Origin: Paramecium octaurelia
Taxonomy: Eukaryota > Ciliophora > Oligohymenophorea > Peniculida > Parameciidae
Reading direction: 5' to 3'
NCBI GenBank assembly: GCA_905182995.1
Contig: CAJJDP010000010.1
Span: 124,001-188,000 of the forward strand
DNA: 64,000 nucleotides
The notes below the pieces were generated by a model. That model saw only the letters and a list, made by a program, of their open reading frames with translations. It ran no database searches and was not told where the DNA came from. Positions 1-12,414 of the stretch are shown here, in pieces (positions within the stretch are counted from its first letter, which is position 1; each line of letters begins with the position of its first letter). The translations under genes and the position numbers were made by a program.

Positions 1-260
1 CAAATATGTATGGATTTTGTTAATCTGCTTTTATGATTATTGGTGTTATCTAGGGAAATAAATGATTTTATTACAATTGATGTTTACAAACATTTAAGTT
101 CTTTGAGGTCTATAGATATAGTATTCATTTTATCACTAGATGTTATTTTAAATTTAATAGAAAAAAGGTCATCACCTTCATAATGTTCCTTAATTACAGC
201 TTGCGATTGAACCGTTAAAGCCTTGACCTAATATATTGTAAGAAGAAGAAGAGCAAGCAT
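1..260 (-). CDS. Secreted or membrane protein, 3' part outside window
   Basis: The frame starts at ATG 260 and stays open to the window edge, so only the first 86 or so residues are visible. It begins with a clear signal-peptide-like stretch (MLALLLLTIYQVKA), followed by a soluble, mixed-charge region. Two reassigned stop codons (TAG, TAA) are read as glutamine. I do not recognise the family. The N-terminus suggests entry into the secretory pathway, perhaps as a secreted or surface protein. The 3' end lies to the left of base 1. Confidence 0.55.
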
Positions 261-302
261 TTTTTATTTATATATTAACCAAAAATCACTTTAGATTTAT
301 AA

Positions 303-563
303 AATGCTAATTTTCATTTTTCAACCAAAAAGTTATTAAACTTCAGCGAGAACTAAAAATTCATTTTTTGCTTTGAAAACTTACTTTTGTATCAATTAGC
401 AAATCACAGGACTCCAAGCAGATCACAATACATCATTTGAAGCTGTTTGTAAATTTAACCATGCATTTTAAGAGAAGGCTGGATAAGAATATGAAATTAA
501 TATAAAACAATGTAACGTATACATAAAAATTATAAATTTATGCTTATATATATAATTGTTATG
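303..563 (+). other. Possible small ORF in the gap before the DAHP synthase gene
   Basis: With the ciliate code an ATG at 303 opens an 86-residue frame ending at TGA 561-563. The middle part (around ADHNTSFEAVCKFNHAF) has a protein-like composition, while the C-terminal 20 residues look like translated AT-rich DNA. An intron or a different 3' end is possible. No family is recognised. The remaining 240 bases up to 802 show only AT-rich sequence. Confidence 0.3.
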
Positions 564-802
564 AAATCTATTCGCCTAATTACACCTAGTTCTGTTAAAT
601 TGAATAAATTAGCTTAGTTAACCGAAATAATCCTTGAAATTTTTTACAACTACAATTATATAAATAGAGTAAATTTAAAATATATTGTTATTTTTACTCT
701 ATAAAAGAAGATCATCTTTAAAGTTATTTAAGGTTAATAATCAAAATGATTATAATATTTAAGTAAATGTGATTGAATGTGAACCAAAATTAAAATTTAT
801 TT

Positions 803-2015
803 ATGAATTAAGATAAAGAATGGAGTATAGATGGTTGGAAAAAGTATTCAGCCTTATAGTTACCAATATACTCAGATGCTCAACTATAGTAATTATATTT
901 TTGAAATTAGTTAAGATACTCTATAAAAAATAAAAAATCTTCCAGGAATCCTAAATTTTGAAGATATCAATGCTTTCAAGAATTAAATGATTCGAGTTAG
1001 TAAAGGCGAGAAATTTGTTCTGTAATTGGGTGATTGTGCAGAAGTATTTGATGAATGTACCGAAAAACACTGGAAAGAGAAATTTAGTTTTTATGATGTA
1101 TAAAAAACAAAGTTATGTAGCGAATGGGCTAAATTTTAGATGCAATAGTTATTGGTAGGACTTGTGGATAATTTGCAAAACCACGATCATAATTACTTGA
1201 AAAGGATGGCACATTAAATTATAGAGGCGATTTAATTAATTCATTGAGCAGAGATGAGAGGGATCCTGATCCTTCGCGTTTATTATTGGGAGCACACTAC
1301 ACCAAAAAGGGTATTGAGACTCTAAAACAGTATGAGGGCTCACAAATTTGGGTTTCACATGAATGTTTACATCTTGGATATGAATCAGCTTTTGTGAAAT
1401 AAAATTAAGATAAGTAGTATTACTTATCGAATACTCATTTTCCTTGGATTGGGGACAGGACAAGATTGCATGATCATGCACATTCAAATTTTATTAAGGG
1501 CATTTACAATCCGGTTGGAGTTAAGGTAATTCTTGAAATCTATTTAGATTGGATAAACAATCAATAAGACAGAGTTTGTTAGTGTGTTTAAGTTAATAAA
1601 TCCAAAAAATGAAGATGGAAGAGCATTTGCTATTATTAGATTAGGCAAAAATAAGTTAGACAAATTGAAAGACATAATTCAGTGGAAATAAGAGGAAAAA
1701 TTAAATATTTCATTCTTTTTGGATCCTATGCATGGTAATAATCTGGATAAAAGTGGTCGTAAGATTAGGAAAATAGAAGACATTATGTATGAAATCTAAT
1801 AGTTCTTTGCAATTCTGGAACAACAGAATGAAACTCCTGCAGGGTTACATTTAGAGTGCACACCTTATGATGTGACTGAATGTATAGAAAATGATGAAGA
1901 CATCAATCCTAATAAATATACTACTGCTTGTGATCCTAGATTAAATTCCAGACAAACTAGAAAAATTATAATATTTGTTAATACTCTTCTTAAAAAATTA
2001 AGGAATAAATAATGA
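803..2015 (+). CDS. Class II DAHP synthase (3-deoxy-7-phosphoheptulonate synthase)
   Basis: The product of 381 residues condenses phosphoenolpyruvate with erythrose 4-phosphate, the first step of the shikimate pathway. Class II signatures appear in order: LQLGDCAE with the metal-binding cysteine, a GRTCGQFAKPRS stretch, YRGD, SHECLHLGYE, HFPWIGDRTR, GVKIGQT, DPMHGN and AGLHLECTPYDVTEC. Three introns of 22, 23 and 22 nt (the first at 889-910) restore a single frame of 382 codons. The protein is shorter than the usual 450 or so residues of plant and bacterial class II enzymes, mostly at the N-terminus. No organelle-targeting sequence is obvious. The next gene starts 59 bp downstream on the same strand. 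The family assignment is firm. Whether it feeds aromatic amino acids or another product cannot be told here. Confidence 0.9.
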
Positions 2016-2074
2016 GAAATTATTTTTACAATTTTTTTAATAACTTATATATATATATTAATATAATTATCAAA

Positions 2075-3493
2075 ATGATGTTGAAATTCTATTTTTCAAA
2101 CATCATCCAACCTGAAATCACCACCTTAAGATCAGGCATCACATTATACTCAAAATATTCAAACTAAACTTATGAAAGTTATTGCTTCATGTTTAGAGGA
2201 GGTATTCGTTCAGAAAACTCAGCATAATAAGGTTCATTAGTATCACTAAAAATATTGTAACATTTGTAGATAGAGTAAGCATATTTTTCAATTTAGCAAA
2301 TTTCTATTTGAATCTTAATCTTGGTCTAATTTTATGATAACCCCAGAATTGCATAATATAAATTGTCTATTCTTGGATGAAGATCGCATAAGTGCTGCTG
2401 ACTATATATGTAGTGTAGCACTTCAAAAATAGAAAATGACATTATAATTATCCAAAATTTCAAATTATTTAAGCGTCTAATAGTAAAAATTTCATGGCTC
2501 AATATCACAAATTTTGTTGAAAGTCTATTTTCCATAACTAAGCTTATTAAATGTTATCCCAGAAGACTAACCTTTTTAAACCTTTTAAAGTACTCAAATT
2601 ACAAAAAATAATTGCATAATTGGATATTAAGGAAGAAGAGAACATGAGGAGATTGTTAGTATATTTGAACAATTGATTCCTAATTATTAAGAATGTAATC
2701 TTTTCAATTCAAATTATGTAGTTTTAGGGAGAGTTTTTGATCCATTTTATTAAATAGAATAATTTAAAAGTTAAACTATAAGAATTGAAAATTAAATTAC
2801 AAGCGATTTTGAAGTGCTTCTTTTATTTTAAGGTCCATCTTTATAAGATGAAAAACACTTGCAAATTGATACAATTATTAGTGAGATTTTAGGAAATTTA
2901 GGTCTGTTTATTGAATAATCCATTAGATGAATAAAAAGGAGAGATTGGGTTCAAAGTTAAATCAAGATGTTATGATAAATGTAATTGTTACTTTCATCAT
3001 AGTGTTACAATATAACAACTTTCTCACAAATGCTGGTTGTATATCCCAAGGTTTCAGTGATTTTGGATTATTCGGCCTTTATTTAAAGGGAATGAATACA
3101 CACGTAGAAATAACATTTAATTATAGAAATAAGAGATTTACAATTTAGCTATTGAAGAAATCTAAAAATTAAGGGTTATAAGTGATAATGAAATTATTAG
3201 AGCAAAGAATATTGTTATCACTAAATATTATTCAAACTTATAAAGATAACATGATCAACTTATCTATGAATTAGAAAATGTAAGAATATAGTCTATGTAT
3301 GTAGATCATTTTAAAAGGAAAATTGACTGTTTTAGAGGGCTTCAAGGACTAAATAAATGGGATTACAAGAAAAGATATTGAGAATAGAATTGAGTAATTA
3401 ATAGGTTCGAAGGAATTAACAATTATTTATGTAGGCAAAGGTTGTAATTTAATGGCTGATGAGAAATTAACCAGAATGAGAATGCAATGCTGA
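2075..3493 (+). CDS. M16-family protein, mitochondrial processing peptidase/core-protein-like
   Basis: Three introns (2275-2296, 2902-2926, 2981-3002) give 449 residues. The N-terminal part follows the M16 pattern: TTLRSGITLYSKY, then FMFRGGIRSENSAQQGS. The position where active peptidases carry HxxEH reads LVSLKILQHL, so the zinc site is missing. Later, AGCISQGFSDFGLFGLY matches the YSDTGLFG-type block of mitochondrial processing peptidase subunits and complex III core proteins. The absence of the metal site fits an alpha-type (non-catalytic) subunit, probably in the mitochondrion. No strong presequence was identified by eye. The 3' end faces the PUF gene 73 bp away. Confidence 0.65.
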
Positions 3494-3566
3494 ATCTATT
3501 AAATATTTATTTATATTTGAACAGAATAAAAACTCATAAGCAAGTTACTATTACAAGTTAATGCAC

Positions 3567-5153
3567 TCATACAGTATCCAAAATTAAACCAACTCTTTAT
3601 CCGAATTCCGAGTTTTTAATTTATTAAATAAGATCTGGATGCTGTTTCAATAATTATCTTAGATAGTGAACTGATGGATCCGCACTTATTAGAACTTTTT
3701 TTATAACATAATTTCCAAAAGGATGGATGGATAAGTTATAAAATACAAATCTAAAATTAATCAATAGTGTACTAATCATTTGATTTTGTACATAAGTTCT
3801 TAATAATTTAGGAAGGTCCCATTAGATCGATATACTTTTCAACGGTATTGCTACCAAACTTATTAATACTTAATTTTTCGAAATTTTCCTTAATAATTTG
3901 GCTAATAATTAATCTTTCCTTTTGTGGCCCACTCTTTAGAAGGTATTAGATTATATAGTTTCCGAATTCCTAATAGCATAATTAATAGGCGAAAGAAATC
4001 AATATATCTAAAATCCTTTAGGTTATTTCCAAAGGATATAGTTCTAAGACTTTTTGAATTAATCTACAACCATAAGTCTGTTTAGAGAGAATTGCAATCT
4101 TAAATTATTTAATTAATTACACATTCTTCAATGTATGGTATGACAAACAGTAATGTAGATTTGTCTAATATTTCAAAACAAGAGAGCAAAACATAATTGC
4201 CATTAACATCATTTAATAATTAATGAATATGTGGATAAAGCGTTTTGAAGAATGATTCAATTTGTTCAGGAGAACCTCTTTTGAATAGATATATGGTTAC
4301 TTTACGAATTCTATCATCTTCTAAACAACTCTACAAGCATATTAGTTTTTTGATAATTCCAGAATATGACTAATCAAGAGAGAATATAATTTAAATTTTT
4401 AATCGTAATCTGCAACATCAAATAGTTTTTACACTGTATAATTACCAAACATGTCTTTAGCTGCTTTTACACATATCTTTTCAACCTGACAAAAAATGAG
4501 TCTTTTCTGATTTGAATCATTACCATCCAAAGCATTTTATAATTTTCTATTTATAAATTGGTTGCCACATATTTATTCCTAAGAATTCTTAATTATTATA
4601 TTTACAAGATCCATTTAACTAAGTTACATTTTCCCATCAAGACTTTGATCACTTTTAAACTAACATTGTGTGTGTTAATATTCTAATGGTTATACAGTAA
4701 GATGCTTTTTGGCTTTGTAATTGATCTACAGTTTCTCTATTGAATCCAATGCTACCCAGATATATTTTCAATTTCAATACATTAAAAATTCTCTGCTGAA
4801 CCACAGATTTCCTACTCTGATGTTTAAATTAAGGCACTAGATAATTAAGACTGTCTACAGTTGGATTATTTATATATAAATAAATACATTTCTATAGAAG
4901 TTTATGTATGAAAAAATATTCGCTATTTCTATTAAGATACCTATCCTGTAGAAATTATGCTAGCATTCGAAGTGTGAATATCTTGCTAATTGACATGCTA
5001 TTCAGGATTGAATTCTTTTGATTTTAGTGATAAATTCTTTCTTCTCTTGCACAAACTTGGCACTAATTTAATCTCATCGTCTGTGAATAGTTAATTAGAA
5101 GTACCACTTAATATGGATCCTATTAAATCTTTTTCTTCACTTTAAGATGCCAT
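3567..5153 (-). CDS. Pumilio/PUF-domain RNA-binding protein
   Basis: About 500 residues in several exons. After a low-complexity N-terminus (starting MASQSEEKD) come PUF repeats whose RNA-contact helices are readable: FGNYTVQKL, YACRVVQKM, a NGNYVLL repeat, YGCRLIQKVL, FGNYIIQYL, FGSNTVEKC and PFGNYVIKKVL. This order matches repeats 2 to 8 of canonical Pumilio, which bind mRNA 3' UTRs (UGUANAUA) and repress or localise transcripts. A 22-nt intron joins repeat 7 to repeat 8. The last repeat has lysine where the third base-contact residue is normally glutamine. Stop at 3569-3567, start at 5153. Exon borders in the N-terminal half are not all resolved. Confidence 0.85.
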
Positions 5154-5763
5154 TTAATTAAAATTTTGATTATGGAGTGAATATTTATAATATCATAATA
5201 TACAGCAGTCGATAATAATTTAAGTCATACCAATCTGGAAGCCATCTCATTCTCTATCCAAAATTTAAGATCTTACAATATGATACCTTAATATACTTAT
5301 TAATATTTATAATATAATTCAAATTTGATATTCCAATAAGTTGGATCAACTATTTAATACTGATTTTTTTATTATTTAATTTTTATAATATTCTCCTCAC
5401 ATCCATCTCTAATAATCTGAAAATCTGTAATTTAAAAATACTTGTACTTCACAATTTCTATTTAAACAATATGCATTTATTGAATAATTAATTATTAATT
5501 GAACTAATCAACAAGATATTCTAAATTAAAATTTTGAGAAGTCTGACTCTAAAATAACGCAAAACCTATTTATGTATTATTTCAAATATCTTTTGTTTCG
5601 TGTAGAAAAGTAAACTTATTTTAAAAAGTAGAACTAAAATTTCAATTTCAAACTTTTTACAAAAATTCTCTTTATAATGATTTTAAGTAATAATAATTAG
5701 TATAAATATAAAGATGGTACAATTTTTAATATGATTTAAGTTAAGTTCTGCTAAGACTAAAAT
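5154..5763. other. Unresolved 0.6-kb interval between PUF and MORN genes
   Basis: Two minus-strand frames are open for long distances here. One, from an ATG near 5472 to TGA 5227-5225, reads 81 residues and contains a plausible stretch around YWNIKFELYYKY. The other overlaps it out of frame. Because only TGA stops translation and the DNA is very AT-rich, long open frames are weak evidence. A small minus-strand gene is possible but I cannot fix its exons. Confidence 0.25.
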
Positions 5764-6667
5764 TCAATCAAAACTGATTGGACTTAGTATTTTGAGATTG
5801 GAGGCTATTCGTTTACCATTTTAATACTTCCTTTGTATAGGTTACCCATCCTATTTAACCAGTTCTCCTTCCCCATCTTATGCATCATTCTTCCAATACC
5901 CCTTGTATTGTTTACCATCAGCCCAAGTATAAACCCCATACCCATGCTTTTTATTTTATCTAAAAGAACCCTCGTAGACTGACCTATTAGATAATGTTAA
6001 CTTTCCTTAACCATCCATTGAATTATCAACCCAGTTCCCAACATAACTCAAGCCATTTAACCCTTTATAAACACCAAAACCATGAAGCTGATTATATTAA
6101 AATTAGCCTTCATAACTAGTGCCATCTTGATATTGCGCATATCCTTTGCCATGCTTGAAATTGTTAAAAAATTATCCTTGATATAAGTACTGATCTATAA
6201 TAAAGGGTTTAGATACTTATTACTACTTCCTTGCCAAAGCCTTGTTTTTTATTTTGAAACCATTCACCAATATACATATTATTATCGATGTCTGTGAATC
6301 TGCCAAAGCCATGAATTAAGCCTTCTTGAAAGTAACCTTCGTATTGGCTGCCATCCTTAAATGAAATCATGCCATATCCTGACATCGATTAATTGATATT
6401 AATTTCTAGACCATCTTTGCTGTGCATTGCAAATGAATTTTTAGATTAAAATGTTAAGGGTTCCGTTTTAGTAATTTAAAGTTGATATATCTTCTCCTAG
6501 ATATCGCATTCTTCTGAGGCAGTGTTTAATCTGATATTCTCATTATTAGTTTATAATGGAGGCTAGCGTATATTTTAGGTTTCCTAATTCTATTTTTCAC
6601 AGGAGTACAGCTTTTTTACTTTAATGTTCTATTAATTTTATGGTTATTTTAGTGAGCAGGATCCCAT
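5764..6667 (-). CDS. MORN-repeat protein with acylation-type N-terminus
   Basis: One 22-nt intron yields 293 residues. The protein starts MGSC, which fits N-myristoylation at Gly2 plus palmitoylation at Cys4. A glutamine-rich linker of about 120 residues follows. Seven MORN units then run to the C-terminus, recognised by the repeating YxGxFxxxxxHGxG pattern (for example YEGSFRQNKKHGYGVY and YKGYWKNDAQDGEGEL). MORN repeats bind lipids or act as membrane-associated scaffolds, so attachment to the cytoplasmic face of the plasma membrane or alveoli is the natural inference. The start is set by the acylation motif and the frame; the stop is TGA 5766-5764. Confidence 0.8.
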
Positions 6668-7015
6668 CTAATAGTTATTTATCTAAATTATCAATCAAAT
6701 AAATAGATGTTTATCATTTAGTAAATTAGTTAATAATTAATTTGTAATTTTAGATAAATGGGGGCATTGTAAGAAAATTTTACAAATTTATGAATTAGAA
6801 CTGAGAAGAGGAGAATAACAATGAAGGTTTCGGGATGAAGAATTAGAGTAAATATTAATTTATTATATAATATAGTAAGTATAATGTGATCATTTTCTGA
6901 ATCGGAATTCATCAAGAAAGTTAATAATTATTAAAGAATAATGTGTTTAGATTATTAATAGATGATTTGAATATTAAAAGAAATATTTAAAAATAAATAA
7001 AATATCTAAACCAAA

Positions 7016-7729
7016 ATGTTACATCAATACTTAAGCGATTTTGAATCTTTCGATAATTTCAGTTCGAACCTCGAAGAACACAACAAAATTTAGTATTAAA
7101 AGCTGAATCTTTTTAAAAATGATTCATTCTAATAAGAATTTGAAATCGATTTTGAGTAGAAATCAACGAATATTGTTAACCAACTCTAACTGAGTCACCA
7201 AGAGGTGAGTAAGAAGGAAAGTAGTTAAACTGTAGCTAAGAAAATAAGGAAATCCTCCAAGAAAGACAGGAATTAAAAAGATTATAAGAAGAACATTTGC
7301 AGAAACATATTAAGACATGCCATAAAGTCGATGAATAACGACAAAGATTGCGTTTCCTACATATCAGAATTGGTTGATGATGGCAAATTGTTCAGTATAT
7401 ACTATAACAGATAATTGGAATAAATTACTGGCTTCAGAGTATTGAGGGAACATTTGGTTTAGATGAAAGAGGATAGTTAGATAGTGAGGAATAGAAAACA
7501 AGCTTTTAGACAATATTTGTTATGGTACTTGAAATAAAAAGCCACAGCAATGATTTTAAGAGGAGAAACTCAGAATCCCCAGGAATACATACGGTACAAG
7601 AATGAAGTTCTAATGTATTATATACATCGACCACACGAGTGGATGTCGAATTACCCAGAGTGGTTGAATGTAGCCACAACAGGAAACGAATAGTAGTTCC
7701 AACTTAATACAGAAGGTTAGTGTATTTGA
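7016..7729 (+). CDS. Uncharacterised basic protein
   Basis: An intronless frame of 237 residues. The N-terminal 70 residues are acidic and glutamine-rich. A strongly basic block (KKIRKSSKKDRNQKDYKKN) follows, resembling a nuclear localisation signal. The rest is a compact, mixed-composition region rich in aromatic residues (FRQYLLWYLKQK, YYIHRPHEWM). It could be an alpha-helical domain, but I recognise no family. It lies between the divergent MORN gene and the Tubby gene. Confidence 0.65.
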
Positions 7730-7917
7730 GATGTCTTGGGATAATTGCGAAATAATAGATGCGTGGCCTCACACCACAGAGAATGAAGACACTTGATTAA
7801 ATATTTGTCTTTATTTTTTATTTTTATATTCATTTAATGAAATAACAAATAGATCTGAAGTTATTGTAGCAATAAAGAGAAGAGCGATTTTAGAAGAGTT
7901 TGTTTGGTGCTAATCAA

Positions 7918-9526
7918 ATGAGTTAACCTGTTGAGGACAAGCCAGCAAATTCCAAGGTTCCAATGTTGTCAAATGAAAACTTTGTATAAATTTATGTGAA
8001 ATGCACTATCACTCCAGAAGTATCATTATTATAGTAGAGTTAGTTTGTGGCCTAGAAGGAATTGAGAGAAGACAATGTGGACAATGAAATTGACATAGTG
8101 TTCGACGATGTGATAGGTAACATTTCTTATAAGAAAATATAGAAAATGAGGAATTGGGAATGAAAAAGGAGTATAATGTATTTGTTGAAAGGCAATTGGT
8201 CCAACAGATTAAATTGTTAAAATAGAATTACATAGAGAAGCAGGATTTGATCAAAGTAATCTATAAATTTAGATTAAGATGCCTGTATGTGGATCAAATG
8301 GCATAAGATTGCCAGAAGAACAAGATTTGCTACTCTATTTCGAATTCTTTAAAATAAGGGAGAATTCGACTGAATGTTAATTGCTACTTCAATCGCAGGA
8401 TTTGAAATCATTATATGGACTATTGATTTGTGGATGTCTATTTAGTGATGAAATTGCATAAGATCTCACCTTTAAATTCTTAACCAAAAAACCCACCTTA
8501 GAAATCATAATGAAATTGCTATTAGTAACAGTCCACTATGAATCCAAGTATCAGATGTATATGTACAAGTAAGTGTCTCATTTATTCTTAGATTAGTAAA
8601 ATAAATCCTCTACTTTTACAACGGGATCCTTAAGGAAATCACAGATCCACTATTAAATGATGTGATACAGAATCTAAAACAATTATCCATAGAAAAACCC
8701 AATATCATTAGAGTCAATACTAAGGGTTTTTCGTTGAAAATAAATACAACATTCCTCTACCCATTATATAAATAATATGAGAAGGAGAGAGCCGCAGTAT
8801 TCAAGCCAATCAATGAGTATACTCAATTTCAAGTATTGCGAAATGCTGACATTCCAGATCAAACTGAAGATTCAGAATATCCACATATCTACATAATAAA
8901 AAAACAGAGTGATTAATAACAGTATCTCTATGGAGTTCAATTGGAAGCACATGCAGAAATATAGATATATGATAACAAATGTGAAAAATACTAGAAATAT
9001 AATGATTCATATTTAGGATGTGTAGAAAGGAACATTTGGGGCACTTCCATGGTTGTCTATGATGATGGGTACCCAGAGTCTGCCTAATTGCAATTTCCTG
9101 ATTGGATCGGTTAGAAGAGGAGGAGATTGATGAAAATAGAGTACGAGACTAATATCATGGCAAATGAACCGAGATATTTTGACACTGTGTTTCTCAACCT
9201 AGATACAAAACAATGGGAAGGTAATTTGATGGAATTATCATTTTATTAGAATTAATTACATTAAGACCACATTACAATTAGGAGAAGGATTGCTATTAGC
9301 TGAATTTCTTTGGGTAATGTTAAATGACTATATAATTAGACGAGCCAAAATTGCTTCTGCTCGTAATTTCTAATTAATCAAAGCTGGAGATGATAAAACA
9401 ATCCAACTATTGCATGGAAAGATGGAGGCCAATTCTTTCAATTTGGATTTCAGACCTCCTCTCAGCATCTTGTAAGCATTTGCTATATCGATGGTTTCTA
9501 TAAGTTCTAAAGCACTCGTGTCATGA
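7918..9526 (+). CDS. Tubby-like (TULP) C-terminal domain protein
   Basis: Five introns (26, 23, 23, 29 and 26 nt) give 493 residues. The first half is helical and unassigned. The second half matches the Tubby fold: YLGCVERNIWGTSMVVYDDG, MKIEYETNIM, LITLRPHYNQEKDCYQLNFFGRAKIASARNF (compare the family's RPxWNEExxxYxLNFxGRVxxASVKNFQL) and the C-terminal hydrophobic helix around LDFRPPLSILQAFAISM. Tubby proteins bind PI(4,5)P2 and, in many ciliated cells, deliver membrane proteins to cilia. A ciliary role here is inference. The last intron sits inside the FFG-R motif and is needed to keep the frame. Confidence 0.85.
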
Positions 9527-9580
9527 TTATTAAAAGAAATATAATAAATCCCGCACTGATTATTCTCCAATATATTTTAT

Positions 9581-10015
9581 TCAATATTATAATAGGGTAT
9601 CATCGGGCTCATCATCTTCTCCTTAGAGAGCTCTTTGTCCTTCTATGAAATGATTGTATTGTCTTATTGTTTGATGCAAAGTCGACATGTCAGCATATTT
9701 CATATAGAAGGTCCTTTCCCATCCATTCACTTAGGATAATGGAATTGCTTACCAAACTTGATTTCCCATTTACTGGAGATGCATTCGACTGACTCTCTAT
9801 AGGTAGATTCAAAGTTGGGTTGATGTAATTTCTTATTCAAATTCATTGTTTAATATTGCAAATGTCTAAAGGATAACCCATTCAAAAAACCTTAGTAACC
9901 TGGTCCCATGGATGTCAGTGGGATTGGCAACGAAATTCATCTTCAAAATGTATCTAAAGATGGGATTCAAAAGGGATCCTGCCTGCATTATCACTCTCTT
10001 TCTTTTAGTTCCCAT
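9581..10015 (-). CDS. Small uncharacterised protein, possibly mitochondrial
   Basis: Two introns (34 and 23 nt) give 125 residues. The N-terminal 35 residues are basic and hydrophobic (MGTKRKRVIMQAGSLLN onward). The remainder is soluble and ends in an acidic tail (GEDDEPDDTLLQY). The pattern of a short membrane-like segment followed by a soluble domain resembles accessory subunits of respiratory complexes, but no family is recognised. A shorter model starting at ATG 9909 without the 34-nt intron is also possible. The convergent Tubby gene ends 54 bp away. Confidence 0.55.
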
Positions 10016-10053
10016 TTATTTAATTAACCGTATATAAAATTATTTAAATCTAA

Positions 10054-12385
10054 ATGAAATTAAAAAACAGAAACTCAACTTCTGTTAACAAGTTGCAAAA
10101 CCTAAAACAATAGCAGGACAACATCATCCAATCTATTAACGAATTGAATGACAAAAACTAATAAATCATTAAAGACTATATGAACAAATAGCAATAACTA
10201 ACAGATTAATTATAAAAGCAACATCAGTAGATAACAATACAAGAGGTCAAATAGGCATTATAAAATAATGTTTGGTCCCAAAAAGTAGGGTTCTTTTTGA
10301 ATCCTTTGTCCTTGCAGAATGGATAGAAGATAACTATCTAATAATAATAAATCTTGTTAAAACATTCAGAATCTAAGTTAATCTTACTTGAGAGAATATT
10401 TCAAACAGAATTCAAAATAGTTCAATTTCAAGAACAAAAGAAAATGATTCAAAACGATATTGAGGGAAGAATTTTGTAAATGGATACTCTCCTAATTGAA
10501 TATGAAGAACTAGAATAGATCATCGATTCATAATAAAACAAATCACAATGCAACAATGTTAAAACCATTTTTGAAATCAATAAAAGTCTGAGCCAACTCA
10601 AACATACCTACATATAATTGGCTAATTAACGATAAGAAAAAGAAATTGTTTAAACTGATTTCTAAAACATCATCAACACTTTGGAGTTGTAGACTAAATC
10701 AATTTAGATTGAAAAATAAATGAAGGGCTTGTAATCTTCGTGGTTCAATGTGGATTATCTTTACAATTTAATTGTGACCAACGCCAAAGCTGAGTAATAA
10801 TTGGAGCTGTTTTGCAACATAGTAATGTTCATAAACGATAAAGTTGTTTAAGGACTTAATTCTAAAACAAACTAGAATGCCATCATTGAAAACATTCGAT
10901 AAATTGAAAATGATAACAACTTTAGAGTATTCAATAGCACCATATTTTAAGAATACTTGGATTAAGCTTAAATAGTAGAGTATTCCTCATTTCTTAAAAC
11001 TGAATTACCTAAAAGAATCTCTAAGTTCAAAATAGAGTCCTAATTGAAATAACATAAGTACAAAAATAATAAATTAAGAATAGAGCACTTCTTGTCGATG
11101 TACAGAGACAGATACATCAAATTATGTATGAATAATCTATGATCTAAACTCAATACAATAGACTTGAGTCTAATCTACCTGTTCTTGAGTAAAATCAAAC
11201 AGCCCAAAAATTGCAGTAGATCCTGGATAGGATGAATCATATTGAATGCTTGAAATCTCAAAATAAAACACTCTTTGAAATCACATTCCCAGCTTAAATC
11301 AAATAAATACAAGATAATCTAATGTAAATGAAATAATAGTTGAATTCTTAAATTAAAGATTTGCAATATTCAATAGGCATAGAATAAGATTACTATTACA
11401 AAATATTCTCTTCTTAATCTCAAAAATTACCCATATTAATTCTCGATTCAAACGTAGTTAATGATAATATAGAGTACTAAATAGAAGAAAACAGGAAATT
11501 GTATTAGTAGTAACAAATTCTATATAATTAAAATGTTGAAAATTAAAGACAGAAACTGAAACAATTAGAAGAATAAGAAAGTACTAAAGATAAGTTATAT
11601 ATTTAGATTAAATGTAAACAAGATATTTAATTGAGTTGAATGAATCGATTTTGAAGACAAAGAAAGAGAATATACCACCTTCTGATTCCAGAGATATGAG
11701 TATGTTGGGAACCATATAAATAGATATGTCTTAAGAGAGGACCACTCACAAATACTCAGTTTTCAGATCCAAAAAATAACTATTTATGAATGAACCAACT
11801 GACAGAAGTCTGTCTACTTATAGTTTTTTGGGACATCGTTCCTCTGATCCATTATGTTCTAAAACCAAATTAGCTTTGAAATAACAAACTAGTTTGTCAT
11901 CTTAAGCCTCTCAAAAAAATCCCTTATTATCCCCTTAGTCTAATAATCATCACATATCCATAGAACAATCTTTGAGTTTGCATGTATCTATATTATTTGA
12001 GTATTATTATTAGTCCTCTGCAAGAAGATTCCCAGATTTTCAAATGGAGAAATCTCCTCCTCAATAAATATTAGGAGACAAGATATACAAAGTACTAAAG
12101 AGAACATTTAGACAACAGTCCACAATTAGTAAAAGTGGATGCTCAGCATTTTCAAGCAAATTTGTGAAGTACAATTAGAAGATGAAATGTTTGGAATTCT
12201 ATAATTCTAATAAGATGATACATGATTTAGGCCAAAAGGAATCAGCATTGTGTTTGAGACAAATTAAAGATGTGAAACAATGCTAACAATCATTAGTTTT
12301 AGTTATTTCTAAACATCAATCGATCGAATTGGTATTTAGTAAACATGATCAACTGAATGAATTTATGAAAATGATAACATAGTGA
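10054..12385 (+). CDS. Large coiled-coil protein with a C-terminal PH-like region
   Basis: Two introns (26 and 29 nt) give 758 residues. The first 530 residues are dominated by Q/N/K/E-rich heptad-like sequence, typical of long coiled coils. A serine-rich linker follows. The last 100 residues, from about ILGDKIYKVLKRTF to the end, have the alternating strand pattern and final helix (ELVFSKHDQLNEFMKMI) seen in PH-type domains. That last point is a weak visual match. A scaffold, cytoskeletal or basal-body role is plausible but unproven. The DnaJ gene starts 29 bp after the stop. Confidence 0.65.
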
Positions 12386-12414
12386 TTTTAATAATAATTT
12401 ATTTCCGGTTAACA

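Noticed and set aside
1236..1487. Minus-strand 83-residue standard-code ORF
   Set aside because: It is the antisense of the DAHP synthase coding region, whose plus-strand reading has clear family motifs.
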